A stretch of DNA of 54,247 nt from contig NZ_FUXE01000016.1 of assembly GCF_900167105.1 (NCBI RefSeq), positions 1-54,247 of the forward strand, given 5' to 3'. Below the pieces are notes generated by a model. It ran no database searches. It worked only from the letters and a program-made list of their open reading frames with translations, and had not been told where the DNA came from. A program made the position numbers and the translations under genes. This DNA comes from Porphyromonas circumdentaria. Its GTDB lineage: Bacteria; Bacteroidota; Bacteroidia; Bacteroidales; Porphyromonadaceae. Shown one piece after another: positions 18,615-28,334 of the stretch (its first letter is position 1; each line of letters opens with the position of its first letter).

Positions 18615-20495
18615 ATGAGCGAAATTATACGAGTACTCCCAGAGAGCATTGCCAACCAAATAGCAGCAGGCGAGGTAATACAGCGTCCTGCCTCTGTTCT
18701 CAAAGAGTTGGTAGAAAATGCTATTGACGCTGGGGCTACACAGATACGCATCGAGGTAGAAGAGGCAGGGCGAGCTTTACTACGTGTAAGTGATAACGGA
18801 AGTGGCATGTCTCCCATGGATGCCCGTATGGCCTTTGAGCGACATGCGACCAGTAAAATTTCCTCTGTAGAGGATCTTTTCTCTCTCAACTCTATGGGAT
18901 TTAGAGGAGAAGCTCTTGCCTCAATAGCCTCTGTAGCCCAAGTAGAATTGATAACACGCAGAGCCTCTGATGAAATGGGTACTATGCTGTGTCTCAATGG
19001 CTCTGAGGTTATCTCATCTAAGCCCACTGCAGCCCCAGTAGGGAGCACATTTACCGTACGTAATCTTTTTTTCAATGTTCCCGCTCGACGCAGATTCTTA
19101 AAAACAAATGCTACAGAACTGAGGCATTTACAGGAGCAATTTGAGCGCATAGCCCTTATATATCCCTCTATATCTTTCTCTTTTTACTCAGAGGGTGTAC
19201 CTGTATTGGATTTACCCAAAACCACCCAACTAAGGCGCGTAGTAGATACTTTGGGAAAACAGTTCGAAAAGACCCTTATTCCCATCACATTTAAGAATGA
19301 ATTAGCTACAATAGAGGGCTTTGTATGTCATCCATCGGGTGCTAAAAAACGTAATCCAGAGCAGTACTTCTTCGTTAATGGGAGGTTCATGAAACACGCC
19401 TATTTTCACAAGGCAGTAAACTCGGTATACGAACAACTTTTGCCGCCCAATATGTACCCCAATTACTTTATCAACTTCACGATAGATCCCTCTCGGATTG
19501 ACGTGAATATACACCCTACCAAAACGGAGATTAAGTTTCTGGACGAGCAAGCCATATTTAAGATATTAGCTATCGTAATCCGACAAACACTCAATCTCAA
19601 GATGGAGACACCGATGATTGATTTCGACCCTAAAAACATCGTTGATATACCCATCTATGAGGGGCACTCCGAAGATATTCTTCCTGCACCTGATACAACC
19701 ATAGACCCCAACTATGACCCTTTTGCCGAAACCTCTGAAGCTCCTCAGGCAAAACGGGGGGGGAAAGGGGCTGCTCGCATCAGTTGGCAAGATATGTTTC
19801 GCTCTTTTGAAAGTCATAAAAGTTCGGAACCATCGTCTTTTTCCTCATTTTCTTCGCTATTTTCCTCTCATATAGAAGAACTTACCCCACCTGACACTAC
19901 TCCCGTTAAAGAAAAAAATCTCTCTAAAAAAGCAAACTGCTTTATCTATGCAGAGCACTACATCGTTACATCTCTTTTGAGGGGAATCGTATTTATCGAT
20001 GCATACCGTGCTAAAATGCGTATTGCCTACGAAGATACCCTACGAGAACTCAAAGAGGGAAATCTACAAGTAAAAACTTCTCTACTGTTGACTCCAGAGG
20101 TGTGTAGCTTTCCCGTACGAGAAGAAGCACAGATTGAACTGATTATCCCTCAGTTAGAATCCTTTGGATTTGAAATTACTCCTTTAGGAAAAGGGGAATA
20201 CTCTGTAAACTCGGCACCCTATATTACCGAAGGGTCCATAAAAGAAGTTATCGAACAAGCGATTTCTGTAATGCTTGCAAAAAAAGATTTCTCTATGGAT
20301 GAACTCGTAGAGGTCATGGCCTCTACTATCACACAAAAAAAGAAAGGATATTTGAGACCACTTCTCTCGCTTGAAGAGGCAGAGGAAATTATCGCCCAGC
20401 TATTCTCCTGTTCTGAGAGCACCTATACCCCAACAGGCAAAAAGATCATTCATCTCTTTGAAGAGGAAGAAATCAAAAAACTCTTTATGCTATAA
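18615..20495 (+). CDS. mutL: DNA mismatch repair protein MutL
   Basis: Links mismatch recognition by MutS to strand removal. The GHKL ATPase part is intact: ELVENAIDAGAT with the catalytic Glu, DNGSGM, and GFRGEALASI. The 626-residue length is normal, with a serine-rich linker (about 390-430) and a dimerisation domain. The metal-binding DQHA-x2-E-x4-E motif of endonuclease-type MutL is degenerate here: D462-A-Y-R-A-K-M-R-I-A-Y-E473, lacking the Gln, His and first Glu. The late Cys-x-His-Gly-Arg-Pro block is also not recognisable. Confidence 0.93.
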   Translation: MSEIIRVLPESIANQIAAGEVIQRPASVLKELVENAIDAGATQIRIEVEEAGRALLRVSDNGSGMSPMDARMAFERHATSKISSVEDLFSLNSMGFRGEALASIASVAQVELITRRASDEMGTMLCLNGSEVISSKPTAAPVGSTFTVRNLFFNVPARRRFLKTNATELRHLQEQFERIALIYPSISFSFYSEGVPVLDLPKTTQLRRVVDTLGKQFEKTLIPITFKNELATIEGFVCHPSGAKKRNPEQYFFVNGRFMKHAYFHKAVNSVYEQLLPPNMYPNYFINFTIDPSRIDVNIHPTKTEIKFLDEQAIFKILAIVIRQTLNLKMETPMIDFDPKNIVDIPIYEGHSEDILPAPDTTIDPNYDPFAETSEAPQAKRGGKGAARISWQDMFRSFESHKSSEPSSFSSFSSLFSSHIEELTPPDTTPVKEKNLSKKANCFIYAEHYIVTSLLRGIVFIDAYRAKMRIAYEDTLRELKEGNLQVKTSLLLTPEVCSFPVREEAQIELIIPQLESFGFEITPLGKGEYSVNSAPYITEGSIKEVIEQAISVMLAKKDFSMDELVEVMASTITQKKKGYLRPLLSLEEAEEIIAQLFSCSESTYTPTGKKIIHLFEEEEIKKLFML

Positions 20496-20661
20496 TAACC
20501 CATTGAGAATTATTGGCATTCAACAAAAATTTTGGGACAGTGATTCTCTCAGAAGGATTTCTGAAAGCGACTTATAAGGATAATTTGCGCCTAAAACACT
20601 TTAAGAACACGTATGGAAAAGCTTGCCAACGTGTGTAGGATTTCCATAATAAAAACACAAG

Positions 20662-20716
20662 AAAAGGCTCCATAGAGTTGAGACCTATAAAGTCACACTC
20701 TCTACGGAGCCTTTTG
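20662..20716. terminator. Bidirectional terminator between mutL and the T9SS cargo gene
   Basis: A long inverted repeat with arms at about 20662-20677 and 20700-20715 matches in 15 of 16 positions around AAAAGGCTCC/GGAGCCTTTT. A-rich and T-rich flanks would serve transcripts from both sides. It stands in the 323-bp gap between convergent genes. Nothing else was recognised in that gap. Confidence 0.8.
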
Positions 20717-20818
20717 AAAGTTCAGAATATTGAGAAATCAACCTCTCAATACAAAGTCTGATTATTGCTAAAAACAGACGAAAAGATTCATCCCTCTATC
20801 CCTTTTTGCAATTTATCC

Positions 20819-21997
20819 TTAGCGCAAAACTACAGGGTAAGATTGAAGACCCGATGCACTCTTTACTTGCAGCACATAGGTTCCTCGCGCCAAAGAAGCT
20901 ACTTCCATATTTACAAAATCTGCCTCTACAGAGATGTTTCTAACTAACATCCCCTTAGCATCAAAGAGAGCTATTTGCTCAATATCTGTACCCTCAATAG
21001 AGATTTGCTCTGTTGCAGGATTGGGATATACAGTCACCTCTGTCTTCACTGTTTCGGGCATTTCTACACCAATAGTTTTTTGTTCATAAGCATATACTTT
21101 GTCTCGCACATAAACAGTGGTTTCGCTTCCTTGATAACGACTATATTTTTCAGAGAGACGCTTATGATCAAAGCCATATCGATAGAAAGTATCGTCATCT
21201 TCGGGTGTCAAAGGAGCAACAATTTCACGATGTTCATCTGTATTATTTAACTTATAATCAATACGATAAACCTTATTTCTCTCTCCATTAACAGCTATAT
21301 AGGACTCTGTGGAGTTATCAATATAGGTGTACCAATCTTTCTTCAGTATAATAAACTTTTTTCCTTGCGGATCGAAAACTTGATACACGAGTTCTTTAGG
21401 TAAAGTCTTACCCATTTCATAGAAAAATTCGGTAAAAGCTACTTCTCGATAACTACCATCACCCTGCTTATCTTGAAGAGAAGACTTTGCCAATAAGCCC
21501 TTGTCGTCATAAGTATGAACCGTTTTTGTGTCTACGCCAATAAACGCAGAAACATCGTTGTAATAATCAAGTTTACCATCCTCCCTGTAATAGTATGTTC
21601 TTACAGAAATGGGGTTCTGAAAATCTGGCTTCATGTAGTGATGGCGTTTAACAATGCGTCCTTCCTGATCATATTGGTATTTGAATCGTACTTCAAAAGC
21701 AGGATCTACAGCTGTTGTGCCGAAACGGGCCCAACGATCCATACGAACTATATTTCCCTTCTCATCGTAAAAAAGAGAATCAGTTGCCTCTCTTCTATTA
21801 TTAGAGAAACGATCTCTTGCACAGAAACGATTCTCTTTGTCATAATGGAAATAGAAGTCTTCCTCATTATCAGAGCTGATAATTGATTTGAGGAAGTATT
21901 TACTTTTACCCTCTCTTAGAGTAGTTTCTGAATGCTGTGCCACGCTAAAAGAACAGGCAGCAGCGAGCGTTAAAAATAAAGTCGCTATTTTTTTCAT
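20819..21997 (-). CDS. Secreted protein with type IX secretion C-terminal domain
   Basis: A 392-residue protein with a clear signal peptide (about 1-20, SFSVAQ). The middle is made of repeated aromatic YD-like strands such as FYYDEKGNIVRMDRW, FKYQYDQEGRIVKRH and YYREDGKLDYY, resembling the short repeats of RHS-like surface proteins. The last 75 residues start with TVYPNPATEQISIEG and contain LFDAKGMLVRN and LARGTYVLQV. That is the sorting domain recognised by the Por/type IX system and removed or modified at the cell surface. The biological role of the repeat part is unknown. Confidence 0.82.
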   Translation of the reverse strand: MKKIATLFLTLAAACSFSVAQHSETTLREGKSKYFLKSIISSDNEEDFYFHYDKENRFCARDRFSNNRREATDSLFYDEKGNIVRMDRWARFGTTAVDPAFEVRFKYQYDQEGRIVKRHHYMKPDFQNPISVRTYYYREDGKLDYYNDVSAFIGVDTKTVHTYDDKGLLAKSSLQDKQGDGSYREVAFTEFFYEMGKTLPKELVYQVFDPQGKKFIILKKDWYTYIDNSTESYIAVNGERNKVYRIDYKLNNTDEHREIVAPLTPEDDDTFYRYGFDHKRLSEKYSRYQGSETTVYVRDKVYAYEQKTIGVEMPETVKTEVTVYPNPATEQISIEGTDIEQIALFDAKGMLVRNISVEADFVNMEVASLARGTYVLQVKSASGLQSYPVVLR

Positions 21998-22017
21998 AAC
22001 ATTTCTACAGCTTTAAA

Positions 22018-22038
22018 TTACTACCACTAAGGTAGTAA
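22018..22038. promoter_or_regulatory. Inverted repeat in the leader of the T9SS cargo gene
   Basis: Perfect 8-bp arms TTACTACC and GGTAGTAA are separated by 5 bp, and lie 21-41 bp upstream of the ATG at 21997. This fits an operator or a small hairpin in the 5' leader. No consensus -7 box was seen nearby. Confidence 0.4.
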
Positions 22039-22194
22039 AAAAGTACTGTATAAGCATTTATTTTCTGATATTCAGACAATAATGTCTTTTTCTCTCCTTT
22101 TTTCTCAACTCTCACAGAGAACGAAAAAGTGTTTTCTTACAAACAAAAACTCTAATAGACCGATATAAAAATGATTTTGCACAAGTGTTAATCT

Positions 22195-22289
22195 ATATAT
22201 TCAACTTGAATATATGTATATTTAGATTGAATATATATATTTTTAGGCTGAATATATATATACTTAGATTGAATATATAGAATTACTCT
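22195..22289. repeat. Tandem array A: 21-bp period with inverted first unit
   Basis: TTGAATATAT-type blocks start at 22206, 22227, 22248 (CTGAATATAT) and 22269, exactly 21 bp apart. The intervening 11 bp are A/T-rich with a repeated TTAG. The bases at 22195-22204 form the reverse complement of the first block with a single base between them, so the array opens with a perfect 10-bp palindrome. The array lies in the 521-bp gap between the M16 gene and the T9SS cargo gene, about 200 bp upstream of the latter. The remaining gap holds the leader inverted repeat, another 8-bp inverted repeat (22396-22424) and a terminator. Confidence 0.85.
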
Positions 22290-22433
22290 TGAAATAATTT
22301 GTTTACAGGTACTTATAAAACTCTTTTTCTACACCAATAAAAGACGTTTATAGTACGAGACAACTCCCCTCTCTCACAGAATAATATTCCCCAAAGAACT
22401 TTGTAGTAGTAGCTATCAAAGTTCACAGCACGT

Positions 22434-22472
22434 AAAAGCCCCCTCAAGTCCTCAAAAAAGACCTGAAGGGGC
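22434..22472 (-). terminator. Terminator of the M16 protease gene
   Basis: Read on the minus strand, 13-bp arms (22460-22472 and 22438-22450, two G-U type mismatches) enclose a 9-nt loop and are followed by TTTT. It lies 46 bp after the stop of the M16 gene and would end the exporter-protease transcript. Confidence 0.75.
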
Positions 22473-22518
22473 AAATAGTCTCCTACGATAGGTTATATCG
22501 TAGTTTACAGTTCACAGT

Positions 22519-25443
22519 TTACTCCATGGAAGAGAATATATCATCCAACTCTAACTTCTGCACCTCGCCATACTTCTTCATCATATCTAAGGGGAGGTCG
22601 CTCTCTCTACCAATAAGTACGAAAGTATAGTCTCCACCCTTGATCTTTTCGTTGAAGAAGCGAACCAAGTCTTGTAATGTAAGCTTTTGTACCTCTTGGT
22701 AAATCTCACGACGGTTGTCATGGTAGATACCTACTCTATGCAACGCCTCTGCTCTCCAATAGATGCTGGAGCGAACAATACGCTCTGCCTCAATAGTACG
22801 CAATACCAATTCTTTGGCTGTTTCAAAACTCTTTTCAGACTCAGGCATATTGGTTATAAGCTCTTCCATAGCTTTCAAGGCCTGAGGCAATTTGTTGGCC
22901 TGCGTGCCGATAAAGGCAGTGAGGTAATTGTGGTCTTGCAAGTTTTTAGCTCCGCCATAGTAAGCATAGGCAGAGTATGCCAAGCTCTTAGACTCACGGA
23001 TTTCTTGGAATACGATAGAGCCCATACCTCCTCCGAAGTAACTATTAAAGAGGCGTTCGCAAGCCAAATCTTTAGCGTTGAACTTATCCACACGGCGGAA
23101 TATCATCATCTGTGTCTGTACCATATCGTAGTTGGTATAGTACACCTTACCACCTGTGGGCAACTGCTTATACTCCTTGTTAGCAGGAACAGGGCGTGTA
23201 CCCGCCTTGTGATACTTAGCCAATACCTTGCAAGCATTTTCTATATCATTACCGTAGTAGAAAATCTTATGCTTGTAAGTCATTAGGCTTTTGAGCATAT
23301 CGGTAAGATCTTTTCCTTTGAGCCCTTTGAGGTACTTGACAGAAGTAATGTCCAGTAGAGGAGAGTTTTTGCCATATTTACCATACATAACAGCAGCATT
23401 GAAAATCTGCTCCTTATCGCTACGTTCGTTCATACGTACCTTTATAACCTGCTCTACATAGTTCTTAAGAGCTTCGTCATCGGGCTTTATATTCTTGAGC
23501 ACCTCTTCGAAAAGGCGTACTCCTGCCTCGAAGTTATGTTTCAAGCCCGAGAGGGTTATATACGTATTCTTGTTCTGAACTGATATATTGAAGCTAATCC
23601 CCAACTTATAGAACTCTTGCTGTACCTGTGTAGCAGTCAATTTGTCTGTACCAAGGTAAGAGAAGTAATCTGCAGCATTTTGGATGCCCTTCATCCCAAA
23701 ACTACCGAAGTCGAAATGGTAGGTAAGTTCGAAGAGATCATTTTCGGCATTGAGGATATATTCGACATCCAAAGCTCCAGCCTTAGTCTTCTTTATATCT
23801 TTCTTGAAGTCTACAAAGAGAGGCTTCAGGCGGGGTGCCTCTTCGGCAAGGAGTTTCTTACCGAACTCTGACATAGCGTTACGGTCTATGTTGATAGGTG
23901 TAATACCAGGGTTTTCTACACGTATCAAGTTAGGATTGTCGCCTTGACGCTTATTGATAAGTACGTAGTTATTGTTGTAATGCTTTTTAGCAAATGCTAC
24001 AATATCTGCCTTTTTTACCTTGCGCAACTTCTCGGTAAAAGAGAGGCGATCTGCCCACTTTTGGTGGTGAATAAAGGCTCTGTACAAATGAGTAGCTACT
24101 TGGTTGGCATTGATAGAACCCTTGGTTTGATCCAACTCAATCTCGTTAATAACAGCCGTCAATAACCAATCGGGGAAGTCGCCTGCCTTAACCTTTTCTA
24201 TCTGAGAGAAGAGAAGGTCTCTGGCTTGCTCCAATGTTTGTCCAGGGTTGGGGTTAGCATAAAAAGTGTGTACAGAATACTCCTTATACACCATAGGATA
24301 CGAAGAGGCTTGCAAAACCTTTTGTGCTAAGTTGAGATTAAGGTCTATCAAACCTGCCTTACCATTAGAGAAAATTCGGTCAATGAGGGTAAGATAAACT
24401 TCATCTTCACTACCCGTACCACCGTCGAAACGGTAAGAGATACCCACAAACTCCGCATCTTTGCTATACACATCAGCTACTCGAGGAGAGGTTATAGGAG
24501 CTTCGCGAGGGAAGGTAGGATGGACTACTGCCTTCGCCTTCTTCTTCCCAAAGTATTTGTCCACCAAGGCTATTGTTTGGTCATAGTCCAAGTCGCCCAC
24601 CAAGACAATCGCATAGTTGTTGGGGATGTAATACTTATTGAAGTAGGCATGAAGAGCTTCGAGAGAGGGGGACTTCAAGTGCTCCGAAGTACCGATGGTA
24701 GTTTGCTGTCCATAAGGGTGTGTGGGGAAGAGTAATTCGTTTTGCACCTTCATTACTCGGCGGTATGTATTATCCTGCCCCATATTGAACTCTTCGTACA
24801 CCGCCTCTATCTCTGTGTGGAAAAGACGTAGGGTAAGCTCATCAAAGCGTTCACTCTCAATCTTCAACCATCGCTCCAATTCGTTCGAGGGGATATTGTT
24901 GGTATAAACCGTCTCTTCTACCCAAGTGTGAGCGTTCACACGAGTTGCTCCTAAAGAGGAGGTCAAGCGGTCGTACTCATTAGCAGAAACATACTTAGAA
25001 GCTACTTGAGAGATAGAGTCAATCTGATGGTACAGACGACGACGCTCTAAACTGTCCTTAGAGAGCTTATGACGCTCATAGAGATCCGAAATCTTCTGCA
25101 ACTCTACCTTTTCTTTCTCCCAATTAAGAGACCCCATACGAGACGTACCCTTAAAGAGCATATGCTCCAAATAGTGCGCCAAACCCGTATTATCGGAAGG
25201 GTCATTATTAGAGCCAGCTCGCACGGGTATATAAGTCTGTATGCGAGGGGCAGTTACATTCTTGCTCAAATAAACGGTAAGTCCATTGGAGAGCGTATAG
25301 ACCCTCGCTTTGGTAGGGTCATTGGTTACCTCTTCGTAGCGATAACCTCTTCCATCTGTCTTTTGGAGCGTCTTAAACTTCTGTGCAAAAAGGAAGTTCA
25401 CAGAGGCAGCAAAAAACAGAAATAATAAAATCGTTTTCTTCAT
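22519..25443 (-). CDS. M16 family zinc metalloprotease
   Basis: A 974-residue exported protease of the insulinase/pitrilysin group. A signal peptide (about 1-20) precedes the first M16 domain. That domain has the zinc motif HYLEHMLFKG near residue 90 and the distal glutamate in EAVYEEFNMG about 75 residues later. The second M16 pair (from about residue 540) lacks HxxEH, as is usual for the non-catalytic half. It is the last gene of a minus-strand run after an ABC exporter (39-bp gap). Substrate is unknown; relatives degrade peptides in the periplasm. Confidence 0.92.
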   Translation of the reverse strand: MKKTILLFLFFAASVNFLFAQKFKTLQKTDGRGYRYEEVTNDPTKARVYTLSNGLTVYLSKNVTAPRIQTYIPVRAGSNNDPSDNTGLAHYLEHMLFKGTSRMGSLNWEKEKVELQKISDLYERHKLSKDSLERRRLYHQIDSISQVASKYVSANEYDRLTSSLGATRVNAHTWVEETVYTNNIPSNELERWLKIESERFDELTLRLFHTEIEAVYEEFNMGQDNTYRRVMKVQNELLFPTHPYGQQTTIGTSEHLKSPSLEALHAYFNKYYIPNNYAIVLVGDLDYDQTIALVDKYFGKKKAKAVVHPTFPREAPITSPRVADVYSKDAEFVGISYRFDGGTGSEDEVYLTLIDRIFSNGKAGLIDLNLNLAQKVLQASSYPMVYKEYSVHTFYANPNPGQTLEQARDLLFSQIEKVKAGDFPDWLLTAVINEIELDQTKGSINANQVATHLYRAFIHHQKWADRLSFTEKLRKVKKADIVAFAKKHYNNNYVLINKRQGDNPNLIRVENPGITPINIDRNAMSEFGKKLLAEEAPRLKPLFVDFKKDIKKTKAGALDVEYILNAENDLFELTYHFDFGSFGMKGIQNAADYFSYLGTDKLTATQVQQEFYKLGISFNISVQNKNTYITLSGLKHNFEAGVRLFEEVLKNIKPDDEALKNYVEQVIKVRMNERSDKEQIFNAAVMYGKYGKNSPLLDITSVKYLKGLKGKDLTDMLKSLMTYKHKIFYYGNDIENACKVLAKYHKAGTRPVPANKEYKQLPTGGKVYYTNYDMVQTQMMIFRRVDKFNAKDLACERLFNSYFGGGMGSIVFQEIRESKSLAYSAYAYYGGAKNLQDHNYLTAFIGTQANKLPQALKAMEELITNMPESEKSFETAKELVLRTIEAERIVRSSIYWRAEALHRVGIYHDNRREIYQEVQKLTLQDLVRFFNEKIKGGDYTFVLIGRESDLPLDMMKKYGEVQKLELDDIFSSME

Positions 25444-25482
25444 AGTCTTTATTTATGCTTTAATTTCTATGTAAGTCGTGAT

Positions 25483-26823
25483 TTATTTGAATGTAATCCA
25501 GCGAGCTAACTCCTTAAAAGAAGGCTTTTTGCCATACATGAGTATCCCCACTCTATATATTTTTGCACTGAGCCAAGTGAGACCTCCGAACGTAATGAAA
25601 AGAAGTATCACACTTACAATCTGTTGCCATACGGGTACTCCATAGGGTAGACGCACCATCATAACAATAGGAGAAGTAAAGGGTATTAAAGAACACCAAA
25701 AAGCCAGCGGACCATCGGGGTTGTTCATACTACCAATACCTGTATAGAAAGCTACCATAAGTAGGAGCATAACAGGCATAATGAACTGGTTGCTGTCTTC
25801 TTCGCTCGAAATGGCAGAGCCTACCGCTGCAAAGATAGAAGCATAGAGCAGGAAGCCTCCGATGAAATAGAAAAGGAACATCAATCCGATATGCACAAAG
25901 TTAAGGCTCATAAAAGCCGAAATACCCTCTTGGAAAAAGGCAAACTCTTCTACCGAAACATTGGCAGCCATACCCGTGATATCGGCTTGCTGCATAGTGC
26001 TTATAGTAGAGAGATCCAAGACATTACCTAGCATAACCAAAGAACCCGCAGCAAAGAGTATACCCGTCAGCACTACCCAGAGCACAATCTGAGTTATCCC
26101 TACCAAGCCCATGGCTACGATTTTACCCATCATCATATCGAATGGACGTACACTCGATACCATAACCTCCATGATGCGGTTTTTCTTCTCTTCAAGCACA
26201 AGACCCATAACCGATGCGCCGTAAGTACTTATAAAGAAGAAGCTAATAATGGAGAGTATCAACCCCATCAAACCTGCAATATTTCCACTGGAGTGCTCCT
26301 TCTTGCCCTCCTTATCCCACTTGTAGGTAGGTACGCTTAGAGAGATCTTACTGTTTTGCACAATCTCCGATATATTGGGTATATCGAAGTTACTCTCAAG
26401 ATTTCTCTCCGTTAAATAAGAGGAAAGTGTTCTCTCTATATATCCCTGGAGACCTGATGGGATCTGTCTGTAACCATATAGTTCGATTGCTTTAGGATTG
26501 TTGAGCAAATCCTCTTTAATCTCTAAAACGGCTGTTATTTCTTGACTATTATCTTCTCCTAACAGTTTATACTCTTCGATTGATTCATTACCTGTGATGA
26601 AACTATAGTTTTCTGTGTCTTCCAACAAGGCAAAGTATTTGCCAGTATGGTCTATAACAACCACTTTTTCCTTTCCTACACTGTACTGTCCTATCAACAT
26701 CGGGAGAAACATTGCCCCAATAAAAACAAAAGGCATCAGAATAGTAAGGATGAAAAAAGATTTTTTACGGACGCGCATAGCATATTCACGCCCTACAATG
26801 ATACCTATCTTACTGTTTTTCAT
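25483..26823 (-). CDS. ABC transporter permease (NatB-like)
   Basis: A 446-residue membrane protein of the ABC-2 type. One helix lies near the N-terminus (about 22-44, after a RVRKK patch), then an extracytoplasmic domain of about 130 residues, then five hydrophobic helices from about 180 to 430. The EEKKNRIMEVMVSSVRPF loop between helices is typical of NatB/CcmB-like exporters. Its ATPase lies only 6 bp upstream, so the two form one transporter. The export substrate (sodium ion, peptide or other) cannot be told from sequence. Confidence 0.9.
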   Translation of the reverse strand: MKNSKIGIIVGREYAMRVRKKSFFILTILMPFVFIGAMFLPMLIGQYSVGKEKVVVIDHTGKYFALLEDTENYSFITGNESIEEYKLLGEDNSQEITAVLEIKEDLLNNPKAIELYGYRQIPSGLQGYIERTLSSYLTERNLESNFDIPNISEIVQNSKISLSVPTYKWDKEGKKEHSSGNIAGLMGLILSIISFFFISTYGASVMGLVLEEKKNRIMEVMVSSVRPFDMMMGKIVAMGLVGITQIVLWVVLTGILFAAGSLVMLGNVLDLSTISTMQQADITGMAANVSVEEFAFFQEGISAFMSLNFVHIGLMFLFYFIGGFLLYASIFAAVGSAISSEEDSNQFIMPVMLLLMVAFYTGIGSMNNPDGPLAFWCSLIPFTSPIVMMVRLPYGVPVWQQIVSVILLFITFGGLTWLSAKIYRVGILMYGKKPSFKELARWITFK

Positions 26824-26829
26824 ATATAG

Positions 26830-27747
26830 TTACTGCTTGTTTTCTGTTATGGTCTGAATGAAAATATCATGCATCGAAGGAATCTCTTCACGGAAACTGA
26901 TAAGATTTCCCACTGGGGGAAGAGAAAAAAGTAACTCTCTATTAGACATTTCTTGCTTACGTAGGATTCTTAATGTCTGACGCCCCGAAGAAAAAGAACT
27001 CTCTAAGACAGACAATGAGGATAGTTTATCCTCTGTCAAAGGGTTAGGTATATCCAACTCCACCTCTACTATTCCTTGACTAAATCTCTGACGCACCTCT
27101 TGCACGTTACCCGCCAGTACCACGCGAGAAGACTTGAAGAGAGCGCACTCATCACAGACTTCTTCTACCGACTGCATATTATGAGTAGAGAAAATAACAG
27201 TACAGCCCTTGTCTCTCAAGGCTAAAATCTCTTTCTTCAACAGCTCTGCATTCACGGGGTCAAAGCCACTGAAAGGTTCATCGAATATAAGCAACTCAGG
27301 CTCGTGGATTACGGTGCAAACAAACTGTATCTTTTGCTGCATGCCCTTACTCAACTCTTCTACCTTACGATCCCACCAAGGCATAATCTCAAACTTTTCA
27401 AACCATTCGGTCAGCCTCTTATGAGCGGTTCTCTTATCAACTCCCTTAAGACGAGCCAAATAGATGGCCTGCTCTCCCACTTTCATTTTGCGGTAAAGCC
27501 CTCTTTCCTCGGGTAAGTACCCGATACGAGCAATGTCTGCTTCTGAAAAAGGTTTTCCATCGAAAAAAACTTGTCCCTCATCGGGAGCCGTAATACGGTT
27601 GATAATACGAATCAATGTAGTCTTCCCTGCGCCATTGGGACCAAGAAGACCGAAAACAGAACCCTTGGGGACACTTATAGATACGTCATCTAAAGCCAGG
27701 TGTCGAGAATATCGCTTAACGATATGCTGTGCTTCGAGAAAATTCAT
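26830..27747 (-). CDS. ABC transporter ATP-binding protein (NatA-like)
   Basis: A 305-residue ATPase with Walker A GPNGAGKTT, the signature ELSKGMQQK (a variant of LSGGQ), Walker B LLIFDEPFSGFDP and the H-loop FSTHNM. A C-terminal extension of about 85 residues resembles the DUF4162 region of NatA-type proteins. It pairs with the NatB-like permease 6 bp downstream. A 65-bp gap upstream contains no recognisable promoter, so the upstream HsdR-N gene may share the transcript. Confidence 0.93.
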   Translation of the reverse strand: MNFLEAQHIVKRYSRHLALDDVSISVPKGSVFGLLGPNGAGKTTLIRIINRITAPDEGQVFFDGKPFSEADIARIGYLPEERGLYRKMKVGEQAIYLARLKGVDKRTAHKRLTEWFEKFEIMPWWDRKVEELSKGMQQKIQFVCTVIHEPELLIFDEPFSGFDPVNAELLKKEILALRDKGCTVIFSTHNMQSVEEVCDECALFKSSRVVLAGNVQEVRQRFSQGIVEVELDIPNPLTEDKLSSLSVLESSFSSGRQTLRILRKQEMSNRELLFSLPPVGNLISFREEIPSMHDIFIQTITENKQ

Positions 27748-27812
27748 TTTCCTTATATTTTATAATGATTTTGATTTTGTACTCTGTTATTATATTACCC
27801 ATAAAAACACTT

Positions 27813-28325
27813 CTACCCTCCCAACTCCTTGCAAAGAAGAGCATAGGAAGGTAGCTCTGTTAGAAATTGGTACTTCCTTTCTTGATAATTAATTCTACAG
27901 ACAATATGTTTTAGACCATTCGTTAACACTAAGTATGGTGAGCGATAGGAGAGGTTATAATTGCTCAACTGTTGCCACATTTCTTTAGTAAGCCTTAAAG
28001 AGGGGGCTTTATACTCGATCAATACCCAAGGCTCTCCCCCATGCCCAAAGACAACAGTATCTGTACGGCTAGCTCTCGGAGTATCTATCAACTGCATTTC
28101 ATTAGTAATACTCATGCGAGGATAACCTAAGCAATCCATTAAATAGTGTACGAAGTGCTGCCGAACCCATTCCTCGGGAGTTAAATGTACCATCTTACCT
28201 CTGATATCGTCAAAAACATAAAGTTTACCCTCTACATCCTCTATCCGAGCATCATAAGATGGTAAATTAAGCAGATTAACTTTATCTTTGTAGGGATGGG
28301 AGTCGGGGACAGAATTGACTTTCAT
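27813..28325 (-). CDS. Orphan HsdR N-terminal-like nuclease domain protein
   Basis: The domain resembles the N-terminal part of type I restriction R subunits (HSDR_N_2). RTDTVVF followed by WVLIEYKAP gives the D...ExK arrangement of PD-(D/E)xK nucleases. No HsdM, HsdS or helicase is present, so it is not a restriction system. The frame is open to 28412, but that would overlap the divergent amn gene. The consensus promoter at 28335-28365 favours the ATG at 28325 (170 residues, MKVNSVPD) or the one at 28331. Recalled Bacteroidales genomes carry this gene beside holA, suggesting a housekeeping role. Confidence 0.72.
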   Translation of the reverse strand: MKVNSVPDSHPYKDKVNLLNLPSYDARIEDVEGKLYVFDDIRGKMVHLTPEEWVRQHFVHYLMDCLGYPRMSITNEMQLIDTPRASRTDTVVFGHGGEPWVLIEYKAPSLRLTKEMWQQLSNYNLSYRSPYLVLTNGLKHIVCRINYQERKYQFLTELPSYALLCKELGG

Positions 28326-28334
28326 ACGCATACG

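Noticed and set aside
20523-20545. GGGACAGT sequence after mutL as an IS256 right end
   Set aside because: Only part of the expected inverted repeat matches, and there is no transposase remnant beside it.
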